Below the pieces are notes generated by a model, which saw only the letters and a list, made by a program, of their open reading frames with translations, searched no databases and was not told the DNA's origin. A stretch of 64,000 nt of DNA from Aaosphaeria pasadenensis (taxonomy: Eukaryota; Ascomycota; Dothideomycetes; Pleosporales). The stretch is taken from positions 1 to 64,000 of the forward strand of contig JAKLMB010000035.1 in the NCBI GenBank assembly GCA_022813625.1, read 5' to 3'. Below, piece after piece: positions 1 to 12,100 of this stretch; the stretch's first letter is position 1; each line of letters starts with the position of its first letter. The translations under genes were made by a program, and so were the position numbers.

Positions 1-74
<74 letters not shown>
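1..74. repeat. Poly-C homopolymer run
   Basis: The first 74 bases are uninterrupted C, after which ordinary sequence begins abruptly. This is not a telomere repeat of the usual fungal CCCTAA type. A homopolymer this long at a sequence end is most simply an assembly or sequencing artefact. Confidence 0.95.
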
Positions 75-75
<1 letters not shown>

Positions 76-435
76 AAAGACACGCTCGAGGGATAGGGTA
101 AAGCAGATGGTTGACACGTTTGCATGGTTGGCTGGCATGGCATTGGCCTGAGGGAATTGGATGATTGCGGTTCTATCATGAAAAGTTGCTGCTGGGCCAA
201 GCGTTAATATTCGGGCGCACTGTATGGCTTAGTAGACATGGAGCGTTGAAGAAACGCAGGTGAGGGAACGCCAGGGGACTGTTGTGGACATCGCAGCAAC
301 CAGACGGGACTGAGTTATGGCGTCAAACTGTCTACGGCTGTATCCTTGATGCTGTAATGTATTAGACGACGCCAAAAGACACAAGGCTCCCTAACTCCAT
401 GGTATTGAACGAATGCAAGATTCATATCGACATTA
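75..435. other. Non-coding stretch 3' of VPS2
   Basis: Only shadow frames occur here. It contains the 3' flank of the minus-strand VPS2 gene. I see no RNA gene or repeat. Confidence 0.5.
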
Positions 436-1379
436 TCATCTTCGTAGGCTGTCGAGACGTGCCTGAAGGTCATCATCACCCGGATCTCCTCCACCCACAG
501 CCTGTGCCACTCTTCCCTCTGGCACGGCGGTCTTCTGCAGACCGGATGGCGTCTCTCCGAGCTGTGTCTGGTCAGTACAATCATTGCAAAGTATGAGTAC
601 GATGGTTTCCCATACCATTTGGCCCAGGTCAATGCCTATCTCGTCGAGCACCTGGTTCACGACCTCCTCGCCCTCCTCTTCGTCTTCGAGACCAGTCACG
701 TCGTCAATGGCGTCATCCATCATCTCCTGTCGTTGATCCATGATGTCGTTCTCTTTCTCGAATTCCATGGCGATGCGCTGCAGTGCGGGGAGATTCATTT
801 GTCGGTTCATGCTTCCGAGGAGTGCTGCGCATGTTAGAAATGCCAGAGCCTCGCTTTATGATCCTGCTTACTTGTAGCTCCCTTCATTGATTGCATCATC
901 TGCTCATTGCTTCGCACGGTCTAGACAACGTCAGTTACTCTGTAGCAGCTCGAATGTAGATATACCAACCTGTATCCTAAGCGATATAGCCTGCAACTGT
1001 GTTCGCATCTGATAGAACTTCTGAATGTACCTGTACGGCCGCGATTGCCATCAGTCCATGCCCATCACCAGCAGCAACCATTGCGATAAGACGTACCGCC
1101 TGGTCCGAACGAGATCCTTGGCCTGTATCCTCAGCGGTCCCATCTGGCCATTCTTTGCGCTCTTCTTGATGTCCTGGACCAGCTTCTTCTCCTGGTTCTC
1201 CAACTTCACGCGCTCGCGGTCGAGCTCTCGTTGCGTCTTCTCGAGCGCCCGCTGGTGCTTCCGCAGACGCTCCGCCGGCGTCATGCGCTTGCCGAAGGCC
1301 CACTCAACGATCTAGATAGGTAGTGGGTGTTAGATTGTGTGGAACGGCCCAATGTGATTTGGCGACCACCTACGTTCAT
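436..1379 (-). CDS. VPS2: ESCRT-III subunit Vps2/Did4 (CHMP2 family)
   Basis: Predicted 223 residues from six exons: 1374-1379, 1097-1311, 970-1030, 872-920, 616-824 and 436-567. ESCRT-III subunits polymerise on endosomal membranes to cut off multivesicular-body vesicles and recruit the Vps4 ATPase. The first exon is only ATG AAC. The N-terminal basic helix contains ELDRERVKLENQEKK, followed by KDLVRTRRY, which is the CHMP2 signature. The acidic EDEEEGEE stretch and a C-terminal MIM-like helix ending RLDSLRR give the Vps4-binding tail. The last intron (568-615) is 48 bp, a multiple of three and stop-free, so its retention would only insert 16 residues. Length matches the family (about 220). 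The gene is divergent from FZO1. Confidence 0.92.
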
Positions 1380-2252
1380 GGCGACAGCCTGGTATTCTCT
1401 GCGCAGCGACTTGGGGTATTGTAATTTGTAGGGTGAATGCCTTGTTGGCTCGAGGTTGGGTTGGAAGTGGGTTGAAGCTTGGAGATGCTATACGGTGGTC
1501 ATGGTCGTGGTCGTTGCCTTGGCGTACGCTAGAAGGTTGCGTTGTATGCGGGCGGGTAACAAAGACAGACTAAGCACAGGTTGAAGTGTCTACCTAGAAT
1601 GATGTTGACTATAAAATAAAGGCAAGTTAGTTCTCAGTTGACTACATTGTAGAGCGGGAAGACTAAGGAAGAGGCGTCTCCTACTGTTGCTATGCCATAG
1701 CTATGTTATACCACGAGTAGTAGCGAGTACTCGGTATATACAAACAAGACATATGACGAGGCGGTGAAAGCGTATCTAGTTCACGACTACGAGTGACAAC
1801 TAATTCCTATTGGTAGGAATCAAATTATGTATTGGAGTATCCACTTGCATCGTTATTGAGTTGTTGTCAAGTCAGGAATTAATTACTTGTTGTTTTTATA
1901 TAACCCTCTTGTCTTCCCTCTCTCCCCTAAATTCCTTCTCCAAAACTTGTTTGGGAACGTTGCGGACGAAATCTTCTCTCTTTCCCCCTCCAACCACCGC
2001 CCGTCCCAACCAATCATCCGATCAGCCAATCGGCCGGCCAATCATCTCATCCCATCGCGCCACAGCAAAGCATATTATTTCCTTCCATCACCCTACACCT
2101 ACCTTGTGCTCAGACACCTCATACTTCCAAACTACTGACGTCGCCATCCAAAAATCTTTCGCCAGCTGTCGACCCACCGCCATTCATCCTCCAGCGCCGC
2201 TCGCTGCGACATGATTTGATCTGTTTTATCGCATTCCACATAATTCGCCCTC
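1380..2252. other. Divergent promoter region VPS2/FZO1
   Basis: An 870-bp shared upstream region without a supported gene. Its right half is pyrimidine-rich and carries three closely spaced CCAAT boxes, described separately. Confidence 0.6.
2010..2042 (+). promoter_or_regulatory. Three CCAAT boxes upstream of FZO1
   Basis: CCAAT occurs at 2010-2014, 2026-2030 and 2038-2042, about 210-240 bp before the FZO1 start codon. CCAAT is bound by the fungal HAP (CBC) complex, which in yeast activates respiratory genes. A role here is inferred from the clustering and from the mitochondrial job of the gene. Confidence 0.5.
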
Positions 2253-5017
2253 ATGAGTTCTAATCAAGGTGCTGACGGCCCCTCAACTCCCGGAGGTTCG
2301 TCCAGCAAACAAGATGCAGCAACCCCGGACCCATTCGTCCCTCGCGCCACCCGCCCAGGATACATGACTGTAGGCTCTGGATCAACACCCGAGGCTGCAG
2401 CACGCCTCGTGTCGATGCTAGATCAAGATTCTGGTTATGGAGGTAGTGTTGCCAATGGAGAGGGCTCTGGACCGATGTGGCATCCTAACATCGTCGAAGA
2501 CCGACCAACGCCACCGCATACACCTCACGAAGGGAACGCTGCCGACCATGACCGACAGCGAAGCCAGGTCCTACAGCTTCGCTACAATAAAAACAAGAAT
2601 GCTCTGGCCCGTGCCATTCAAGGCACTGTCGATACGTTGAAGGGATTCCAGGAGATGAACCTGTCATGGCCCGCACACTACCCCTCTGCCCAACAAGACC
2701 CCCAGAGCCCACAACACAGTCGAACCGAGTCTCGACCGGGGCTCCAACACACGCAATCAGCTTTGGGAAGACCCGAAACACAACGCTCTCCTGATCGACC
2801 GAAACCCCCACGGAGGGCGGAAACTACGATCGAAGATGCATTCGGAGGAGGAGAATCGAGTTCGGCCGCTGAACAGGAGAAGAAACCCGAACCACGACTT
2901 ATCACGCCACAACTCGCCCATGACTTCTCGGTCCTGAAATTGGAGCTGCGTATGGGAGGAAGGACACAGACAGACTTGGTACACTCCCTCGAGAAAAGCT
3001 CTGTTGCGTCTCTCTTGGATGGCCAGATTCAACAGAGTATCCGCCATCTCTACTCAATTAGGGAGAGAATAGAGGATACGTCGAGTAAAGTTCTTGTCAC
3101 TGGAGATCTAAATGCCGGAAAGTCAACCTTTTGCAATGCTCTTCTACGAAGAAAACTTTTGCCCGAGGACCAGCAGCCATGCACCAGTATATTCTGCGAA
3201 GTTCTCGATTATCGGGAGAATGGCATGATCGAAGAGGTCCATGCTGTACCGATCAACAACATCTACAACCGTCACGATGAGAGCACCTACGTGGTTTTTG
3301 ACCTCAAGGATCTGGAAAAGATTGTTATTGACAACGAACGTTTTTCACAGTGCAAGATCTACATCCGGGATATTCGTTCTGAAACCGAGTCATTGCTAAA
3401 CAACGGAGTGGTCGACATTGCACTCATTGATGCACCCGGCTTGAACATGGACTCGGTCAAGACGACTGCAGTTTTCGCCAGACAGGAAGAGATTGACGTC
3501 GTGGTCTTCGTCGTATCTGCCGCCAATCACTTCACAGAGTCCGCGAAGAACTTCATCTTCACCGCTGCACGTGAAAAGGCGTACATGTTTATGGTTGTGA
3601 ATGGTTTCGACACGATTCGGGACCAGGAACGATGCCAGAACATGATCTTGAAGCAGGTCCACAACTTGAGCCCGGCAACATTCAAGGAATCCAGCGAGTT
3701 GGTCCATTTCGTATCAAGCAACGCCATCCCGATGGCACCTGGTGGCGGGGATGATGATGGAGACGACGATCCTTCCGACAAGGGCAAAGGCAAGGAAGCA
3801 GATAAGATCCGAGACTTTGAGGAATTAGAAACTTCCCTCCGACGATTTGTCCTTGAGAAGCGGGCGAGATCGAAGTTGGCCCCGGCGAAGACTTACCTTC
3901 TCAATGTCCTTGGAGACATCCACAATTTGGCCACAGTCAACCGAGATGTCGCTCAATCGGAGTTGGATCGAGTCAAGAAGGAGATGGATGAAGTGGAGCC
4001 TGAATTTGAGCAATCGAAGAAGGCAAGAACTGAAGCGGGTGAAACGGTCGATCGAATGGTTGAAGAAACTACATCGGATGTGTATAACTACACACGTGAC
4101 ACAATCAACAGCTCCATCGCCAAAGTGGCGGACCAAGATCTCGGTATTGCATACCCCGGTTTGTTGTCAGCGTACCAGTACGCGGAAGACATCAGGGATT
4201 CCATGCTTCATGAGATTACTGAGACCGTTCGACAATGCGAGGACCATGCCCGAGCCCAGACCGTTGAAGGCTACAATGGTGTCAAGAATATCGGAATTCT
4301 CCACCTTGGCGATACACAGTATGCGAACGTGATGTTCCTTCCCGAGAGAATGTTCCGAAAATCGATGCACGCACTTGCTCGACAAGTTGACATCGATATC
4401 GATGTTTGGGATTTCTTTGATGTTTCCGGCTTGTGGGAACGACAAGAGAAGGCCGCAGGCACAGGCATGGCCTTGACAGTGGCTGGTATGGTTGGAGGAC
4501 GTGTGATTGGTGGCGTTGGCTGGCTCGATGGAGCTCTTGGTGCAGCGAAGATCTTGGGCTCCAACAACATGAGGAGACTCCTCGTACCCGGCTTGATTGC
4601 TGGCTGTAAGTCATCAATTACCCTATCTGATACAAGCCTTGACTAACTTCATTTCTAGTCGCTATTGGAGTTTCATATGTCCTAAGCTCGATCCCCAAAT
4701 CGCTCCCACATCGCCTAAGTGCAAAGCTCTCATCACAGCTCGCTGCGATTGACTACACGCACTCCAACGCCCTGCGTATCAGTTCGGAGGTTCGACGTGC
4801 GCTCAAGAGCCCCGCGAGCGACGTTCGCATTGGCCTTCAACGCAATGTTGAAAAGCTCCAGCTCCGAAAAGAAGAGACGGCTAAATCCAAGGCAGCTGCC
4901 GAGGTAGCACGCAAGTATTTTGGAAATTTGGTCAGGAGCAGCAACGATATCCGCCAGGGAGTCCAGCGTATCGACCTCGATGCACCTCCACCAAACTTCC
5001 CCACACTCATGCAGTAG
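2253..5017 (+). CDS. FZO1: Mitofusin (mitochondrial outer-membrane fusion GTPase)
   Basis: Predicted 903 residues, exons 2253-4605 and 4659-5017 with one 53-bp intron. Fzo1 is a dynamin-superfamily GTPase that tethers and fuses mitochondrial outer membranes. The P-loop GDLNAGKST lies near residue 284, the G3 motif DAPGLN near 392 and a G4-like NGFD near 449. A coiled-coil heptad region follows (about 560-620). Two adjacent hydrophobic segments (about 738-770 and 776-796) form the membrane hairpin; the intron falls inside the second one. A C-terminal coiled coil ends the protein. The first 200 residues are low-complexity, as in other fungal Fzo1 proteins. Length agrees with the family (about 850-920). 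Confidence 0.95.
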
Positions 5018-5409
5018 CTGAGGCGAATATGTACTGATGATCAAAACTTCCATGATTTGAAGAAAAAGCTCTGAAGCATTGGGATGGATGATGATTTTGT
5101 TATGATGAATAGGAGTTTTGGCAGGCGCTGGGATACCACGACCGCAATCGAATCAGACTCTTCTCAACCTGTAGATATATTCTAATTGAATACCCCCCCT
5201 TGAGCATTCGTTTAGCATCGTATACATCTTATTAATGGAAATCCTCCGAATCTAACTCTTGAATCTGACTCTTGAATTCTGAATGTGAATCCCCGCATAA
5301 TTTCTGGACATGACCAGTTCAAACCCCCCGCCAAGAATGCGGACCCCCGAACCTCAGAACGTCATCAGTCCGGGTATCAACCTCACATCATTACCACCAC
5401 CTCCTTCCC
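5018..5409. other. Intergenic region FZO1/DSC1
   Basis: Contains the FZO1 3' flank and the DSC1 promoter and leader. A short upstream frame at its right end is listed separately. Nothing else is seen. Confidence 0.5.
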
Positions 5410-5439
5410 ATGGCTCCCGCCGCCTCTCGACCACCCTAA
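5410..5439 (+). promoter_or_regulatory. Nine-codon upstream ORF abutting the DSC1 start
   Basis: ATG at 5410 opens a frame of nine codons that ends with TAA at 5437-5439. The very next base starts the ATG of the main ORF (5440), giving the arrangement TAAATG. Both ATGs lie in acceptable contexts. If the transcript begins upstream of 5410, ribosomes would have to leak past or reinitiate with no spacer. Transcript ends are not known. Confidence 0.5.
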
Positions 5440-7978
5440 ATGGAAGCTCGACGCGATCCTAGATCGTTTGTTTTCTTTATAATCCTCCTCCTCATCATCA
5501 ACTCCCCGGGTCCCGAGCAACAGCCCTTCAACACCCGGAACCGATACGACGACGTGCTCGAGCGGGAATGGAGCCAACTGGACCTACTGAATCGCACACG
5601 ATACGGCGACTTCGACGCGAAGAAGAATAAATGGCTGAACATATCAGGGCTGAGGGATGAAGACGGGTTTGACTGGGAATCTCTGGGTGCCGTGAAGAGA
5701 CGAGCTATCGAGCAGACCAAAGGGCTGCTCGGACAGGACGCCGAGTTCGCGCTTGATGGATCCGACGACCCCGGGGGAGGAAACAACATATTGGTTTATC
5801 GGAACGTGTCGGGGTACGTGGAGGGCGAATGGGTGCGCTCGTCCATCGGTCGCGTGAGGCATCCGTCTGATATGAATCTGACTGCCACGATCGCCGACGG
5901 CCCGTTCCCTTCGTCTGAGTTCGAGAGGAACCTCACGGGCAATAGTGGGTCGATACGGGTGCATGTTACGGAGCTGGATGGGAGGTCGCGGACGGATGAG
6001 AATAAGACGATTTCGGAGCTGGCGGCGAGGGTGGTGATTGGGGACGATGGGTCGTTTGGTGGGAATTGGTTTGAGTTCTTGTTGAATGGGGTGCACTTCA
6101 CGAAGACTGGAGGCGCTGTTTTGACGACTACTAGCGATAGGTGAGTTCGCGTTTGGAAGGAGTTGAGATGGGATGGCTGATGCATTGTGCAGATTTGGTG
6201 GCATCTTTGCGCTACCGCATTTCCAGCTGTCGCAGCATTTATATTCTTCCTCACAGGAGCTGCTTAACTCCACGATACACGATACGATTGAACGACAGAT
6301 CAACAGGGTTTACCCGCTTTGGAATCCTTGGACTTCCGCTCCCGAGGGTGCAAATGAGGCTTTGTTTACAAGCCCGCATTGCGAATTCGTGCTCTACTTG
6401 CAGCAACATCCGATCGCATCTCTGCCTGCGATGGCTAAGCCAGACCAGTCGCAAACGAACCAGGGTTTTGATATAGATTGGTACGAGAACGAGTTGAGAT
6501 TCCCTACCGGTGCCCCTGTATCGCGTAATTCGCCGCTGGCGATGTCCTTGATCGGGTTCTCTCCGGACTGTGGGTTCGTGATTGAATCCAAAGGACCTCC
6601 TGATTTTCCTCCCGGAGAGTTTGCCCATCTCGTAGGAACCAAGACAGAAGGGTTCAACGATAGGGCCAGGCGAGGAATCGTGGCATTTGCTGCGACATTG
6701 ACGCTACAACTCGTACTATTGATCAAGCAGATGAAAGAAACTGCTACACCATCGACCCGGAATCGAGTCAGTTTCTATACGATAGCCATGCTCGGTCTGG
6801 GAGACGGGTTCGGGTTCCTTTCTCTCATCTTCATGCACCTCTTCCTTGGGACTGCACAGTTGGCGCTCTATGCCACAGCCTTTATGTCGCTGTTCTCGGT
6901 AGTCTTCGAACTACGCTTCCTGATGGATATCTGGACGGTTCAGGTGACGGAACAGATCCGTCAAGACCGACAACAGGCATCGACTACGACGCCGCCTAAT
7001 GCACCTACACCTCCTCCAACGGCTGTCGACACTCCAGTACCTTCTACCAACCCGGCTCCTGGTGGAGGCCTCCCTCTACCAGCAACAGCTCCACGCCGTG
7101 GAGCATCCCCACCTATAATCATTGCGCCCGACCAAGACGATCCATTAGACGATCCCACGACCCCAACACCAGCCGGTGCAAACACTAACAACAACAACAA
7201 CCCCGGGCGCGCTGAGCTAGGTGCTCTCTACAGCCGTTACTGCCTGTCCCTCATCGCCATCTTCTTCATGACCCTCCAATTCACCACCATGCGCACAACA
7301 GCGCGAGCCTTCTACTTCAACACCCTCTGCTTCCTCTACCTCTCATTCTGGTGCCCACAAATCTACCGCAACATCATGCGGAACTGCCGTAAAGCACTGC
7401 GATGGGACTTCGTCCTCGGCCAATCCGCCGTCCGCATGATCCCCATCTACTACTTCTACGCCGTGCCGGACAACGTCCTCTTCTCCAGCACCGACGTTCG
7501 CGCACTCCTCATGCTCGCAGCCTGGGTCTGGCTGCAAATTCTCGCGCTCGCCAGCCAAGAGATCCTCGGATCCCGCTTCTTCGTGCGCGAGGGCTGGGCA
7601 CCCCCAGCCTACGACTACCACCCCATCCTCCGCGAAGACGAAGAAGGCGCCACCATGCCCATCGGCTCCGACCAGACGCCGTCCTCCCCCTCCACCACCA
7701 CCTCGTCCTCCAAACCCGGCGAATCCAAGGCAGGAAAGGGCAAGAAGGTCTTCGACTGCAGCATCTGCGCCCAGGACATCGAAGTCCCCGTCATCCCCGC
7801 CGGCGGCGCGTCCGCTGATGATTCTACCGCTGGGCTCACTAGTGGCGGGCTCGTGCTGCAGAGGAGGGCGTATATGGTGACACCGTGTCGGCATATCTTC
7901 CACACGCCGTGCTTGGAGGGCTGGATGCGGTATCGGCTGCAGTGTCCGAATTGTAGGGAGACGCTTCCGCCGCTGTGA
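5440..7978 (+). CDS. dscA: Dsc1/Tul1-type transmembrane RING E3 ubiquitin ligase
   Basis: Predicted 828 residues, exons 5440-6140 and 6193-7978. This is the catalytic subunit of the Golgi Dsc E3 complex, which in fission yeast and aspergilli ubiquitinates membrane proteins and is needed for SREBP cleavage. Residues 9-24 form an N-terminal signal anchor. A large lumenal domain with many N-glycosylation sites follows, then a multi-pass membrane region from about residue 392 to 700 interrupted by a Pro/Thr-rich loop. A C-terminal RING-H2 runs from CSIC (about 755) through CRHIFH to CPNC (about 820), eight residues before the end. Architecture and size match Tul1/Dsc1. The symbol dscA is the Aspergillus name. 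Confidence 0.9.
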
Positions 7979-9113
7979 TTGAGAGTGGGGGTTGTTGGAT
8001 TTAGTTTGTTTATAGATTATAGGATTCATATATATGACGTATTCTTTACCTTTTTTTGTTAATCTCGGACTGTTTTGCTAAATGGTTTGTGGGTGTTCGT
8101 TACACCGTGACCGTCAGGCCTTAAGATCTGTCATAAACGCCCCAGCGCTGTGTATACTCCTCTACAGTGACCAAGCCCATATACGTAGCTGTTTTATACT
8201 TCATAATTACGCCGAATGACATTGAACGCATACTCATACATTCACTCTCCCCGTTTTTCTTTTCCCAGCTTCTCAGCTCCCTAGCTCCCCCGCCCTGTTG
8301 AAAAGACACTGAAAGACACACTGAACCTCGTATCAGGCTCCACATTAACTCTCCTGTTATTCTACTCGCGTCGGATAATCGATATTATGTGATGTTTCGT
8401 TCGAAAAGACGGAGGGGAAGTCGCTGGTTGCACTGATTCGGGGGCGTGGTTGTCATTGACTGATATGAGTTCCGATGCGAGAGGAATTACGCACGCGAAG
8501 GAAGTTCAAGTATCTGGGATGGTTAGCAATTCTCTCATGCGATATCAGATAGAAAAGTGATGAGGTCTAGGTTTGAGGATGAAGTCAAAGCGTTGATGCA
8601 AGAGGTCGGTCGTAACAATTGTAATGGTCGAAAGGCTCGTTCTAGCAGCGTGGGCTTAAGTATGTAGTTTTGCAATGCTATACGGATTGAAGTCGCGCAT
8701 GAGAATAGGATTATAGCGATTTCCCTTGTTTTCATTCTTTGCTTGCAGTATAATTTCGAGAATGGAAGGCGCCTATGGTCATGTTTAGGAGGGAAACAAG
8801 GCTTGACAGGGTTTCAGTAGGCGCCGTGTGAGCCTCAGGCATCAAACTCAGCCGTAGCCGATCTCAGCCTTCTCACTCGAGAATTGTTTTTGCTGAACAA
8901 AATACCTCTTCCTCACTGCCACCCGAACGTTGTAACTCTCAATTTGATGCTTCGCTTTCTATCATCTCTTCTACCTAGGGTGCTAGGTACCTACTCCACT
9001 CTGCTGCCGCACGTATCGACTACACAGTCGTTGCTACCATTTAGCGTAGGATCGTTCCTACTAGATAGGCCCTAGTTCACGGGTCGGGCCGCGCCTGCAG
9101 CATTGTATAATCA
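7979..9113. other. Intergenic region without supported genes
   Basis: About 1.1 kb. Small frames on both strands (for example 8121-8345) show no family resemblance or coding bias. It contains the 3' flank of the Dsc1 gene and the promoter of the NLR-like gene. Confidence 0.5.
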
Positions 9114-12100
9114 ATGGACATTGGAACCACAGTGCAGTACCTATTGAGCATCCTCATTGTGGTAGCTGTTACACTAGCTTTCATCTATGACCAACTCACG
9201 AAAAGAATCCCGTCGCGTTTACGAGACGCGGGAAGACCCAAAAGTGGGTTTGGGCTCATTAGAGCCGACAAATTCAGTGCACACGACGAACCCGCCCGCG
9301 CTCATGGAATTGAGTAAGTCCGCTCAACTTAAGGGTTTCGGGGGGGTTACTGATTAATCTCGAGCGTCATCTTTGTACACGGTCTTGGATCAAATCCTGA
9401 CACGACGTGGGGCCCTAGGGAGAGCAACTGGGTCAACAACTTCCTCCCACAAGACATCCCCGTGAAATTGCAAAAGGACGTCCGTATCTTCTTCTACAAC
9501 TACGACTCGTACTGGAAGAGGGATGCCATTCAGGCGTGTCTCCAGAGCTTTGCAAAAGGCTTGCTAGACAACATCGCTTCCGTGATTCGGAGAACAGAAT
9601 CCGTGGGTATGCACTAGTGCACTTGGACTGAGTACTAATGCATGTTCAGGAACGGAAACGGACTCTATTATTTGTTGGACACAGCTATGGAGGTCTCGTG
9701 ATCAAGCAAGTAAGAAGATTATGCTCTCTCCGAAAATGCCCGTTTCGTTACCCAGGGCTAAACAGGCATCGAAAGTAATCCATAGCTGACTTTTCTTAGG
9801 CGCTTGTTCAGGCCAAAACTGACCCGAAGTTTGTGGACATATCCGACTGCGCAAAGGCTGCCTTCTTCTTGGGCACGCCTCATCACGGCTCAAACTTTAG
9901 TAAATGGGGTAGCTTCGCCGCTAGATTCCTACAACTACTCAATTCAAACCAGGCACTCCTCGAGGAAGTTAATTTTCATGCCCTGCCACTGTTTTATCTA
10001 CACAACCAATTCGTGAATATAACCGGCACCATGCAAGTCGTTAATTTCTTTGAGGAACGACCTACACCCCTCATTAGAGTTTGGTTCTGGCAATGGAGTG
10101 AAATTGTAGGCAAGCCTGTAACAATTACCCTCTTTGGCGAAGAGCCCGCTGATACGAGACGCAGTGTGTTTCCAGACAGTTAGCAACCTATGACAACGTG
10201 AAGAGCGTGGGGCTTTCCGTTGACCATTCCGGACTGAACAAGTTTATGTTGAAAGATGAAAATTACACGCTGGTTGTTGCGAATCTACTCGAGATAATCA
10301 AGCCCATCATCTTGGAGAAACAGCACCGATTATACTCGGTTCCTATCTCGGTAGCTGAAAGCTATGTTGAACGAGAGTCGCTGTATGCGTCAGTCAAAGA
10401 GAAGTTAGAAGTGCTTCATCAAGGGGCCAAGGTCCCCTATTCTGTTGTAATCTACGGGCTTGGAGGCACAGGAAAAACCCAATTGGCGCGAAAATACGTC
10501 GAAGACCATATCAACGAGTATAACCCCATACTTTGGATAGACGCTAGGGACGAAAATTCAACAAGATCCAGCTTTGAGCGATGCGCAGGCGAGCTGCAGC
10601 TATCGTGGGACCAGAAGGTCACTTCACCGTCGAACCTTGTGGACTCAGAAGCGGTACAGGCTGTTCTCAGGTACCTTCGCAAGCGAAAGAGGACGGATGA
10701 TAGGTGGCTAGTAGTCATCGACAATGCCGACGATGCTACAACGGGAATCAAAGATATTGTCCCAGATGGAAGTCAAGGAAGCATAATCATCACCAGCCAA
10801 GACAGCTACTTGGCTAAACACATGAGCCACGAAAGTGTGGAGGTAGATGTTATGGAGGCTTCAGAGGCCCGGGCGCTCCTTCTTCGTCATCTTTCGCTAG
10901 AAGCCAATATTGCATCAAAAGCCGTGCTACATTATTGTGGCGAGGTTGCGATGGAGCTTGGATACTTGGCTCTTGCCATTGATCTTGCTGGAGCTTACAT
11001 TACAGAGGATATCGCAGATGGCAAGGACGCTGAAGTGGCGCTACAATACTACCTAAAATACCACAAGGAACATCGAGATGATCTACTGAAAAACGAAGAC
11101 TTCCGCGGGCTATTGCAAAGCGAAAAGACAGCATGGACAGTGTGGGACACGACATTGAAAAGAATAAGAGATATAAGCGGGGAAAATCACACTGACTTGT
11201 TGCTTGCCTTTCTAGCCCATTTCAGAGGCGCGGTGGTCCAGGACGAGTTGTTCCGGCTGGGCAGCCTGGGACTGACAATTGTAAATGAGAAGCTCTATGG
11301 GCAATCGATCGAGCTGCCAAGCTGGCTTAAGAGAATCTTCACTTGGAAAGATGGCGAATGGGACGACTTTCAATATCAAACTGGCCGGCGTCGGCTTGAA
11401 AGATATGGCCTGTTGCATCGAACCAGAGGAAGATGGCCAGGTATCTCAATGCATGGATTAGTACAATGGCGAGCGAAACAATGGGCCAAGGAACATCCAT
11501 GGGAATGGTGGTATCTGACAACGATCTTGGCAGTATGTGATCAAGTGTCCCAGGATGTGGCGAACCTAGAATTCCAAAGAGAAGTAGTCGCACATCTCCC
11601 AATGCTAAAAAAGGAGTATCTGGATAGGCTCCATCTAGGCATTCCGGACAGGTGTTATGTATGGAATGCTATTGGTCATGTGTATTATCGCGAAGGTCGG
11701 TGGAATGAAGCAAAGAAGCTTTTTGTAGAAGCGGTAGAAACTTGCAGGAACGAGCGAGGCGTCAACCATCCCGATACGATAGTGACCATGAATAATCTCG
11801 GGCTGATTTACTATCATCATTGTCAATGGAAAGAAGCAGAGGAGCTGTTAATTGCAGTGGTAGAAGCATGGAACAACCAACTCGGTATTAACCACCCGTT
11901 GACGCTAGGGAGCATGAACAATCTAGCTTGTGTATACTCTGGACAGGGTCGATCAAAGGAGGCAGAGAAACTGGTTCTGAAGGTGGCAGGGGTACGCAAG
12001 AGGAGGCTCGGCAACGACCACCTAGACACGCTGGAGACCATAAATCATCTTGCTTCTACCTACATAGACCAGCATCGACTCCAAGAGGCAGAGAAGCTGC

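Noticed and set aside
1..74. Telomere end
   Set aside because: Pure C without the usual CCCTAA-type unit, and ordinary sequence follows at once.
315..632. ORF on the minus strand
   Set aside because: Overlaps the last exon of VPS2 in another frame; no independent support.
5410..5439. True start of the Dsc1/Tul1 protein at 5410
   Set aside because: The frame from this ATG stops after nine codons and is not in frame with a plausible splice to the main ORF.
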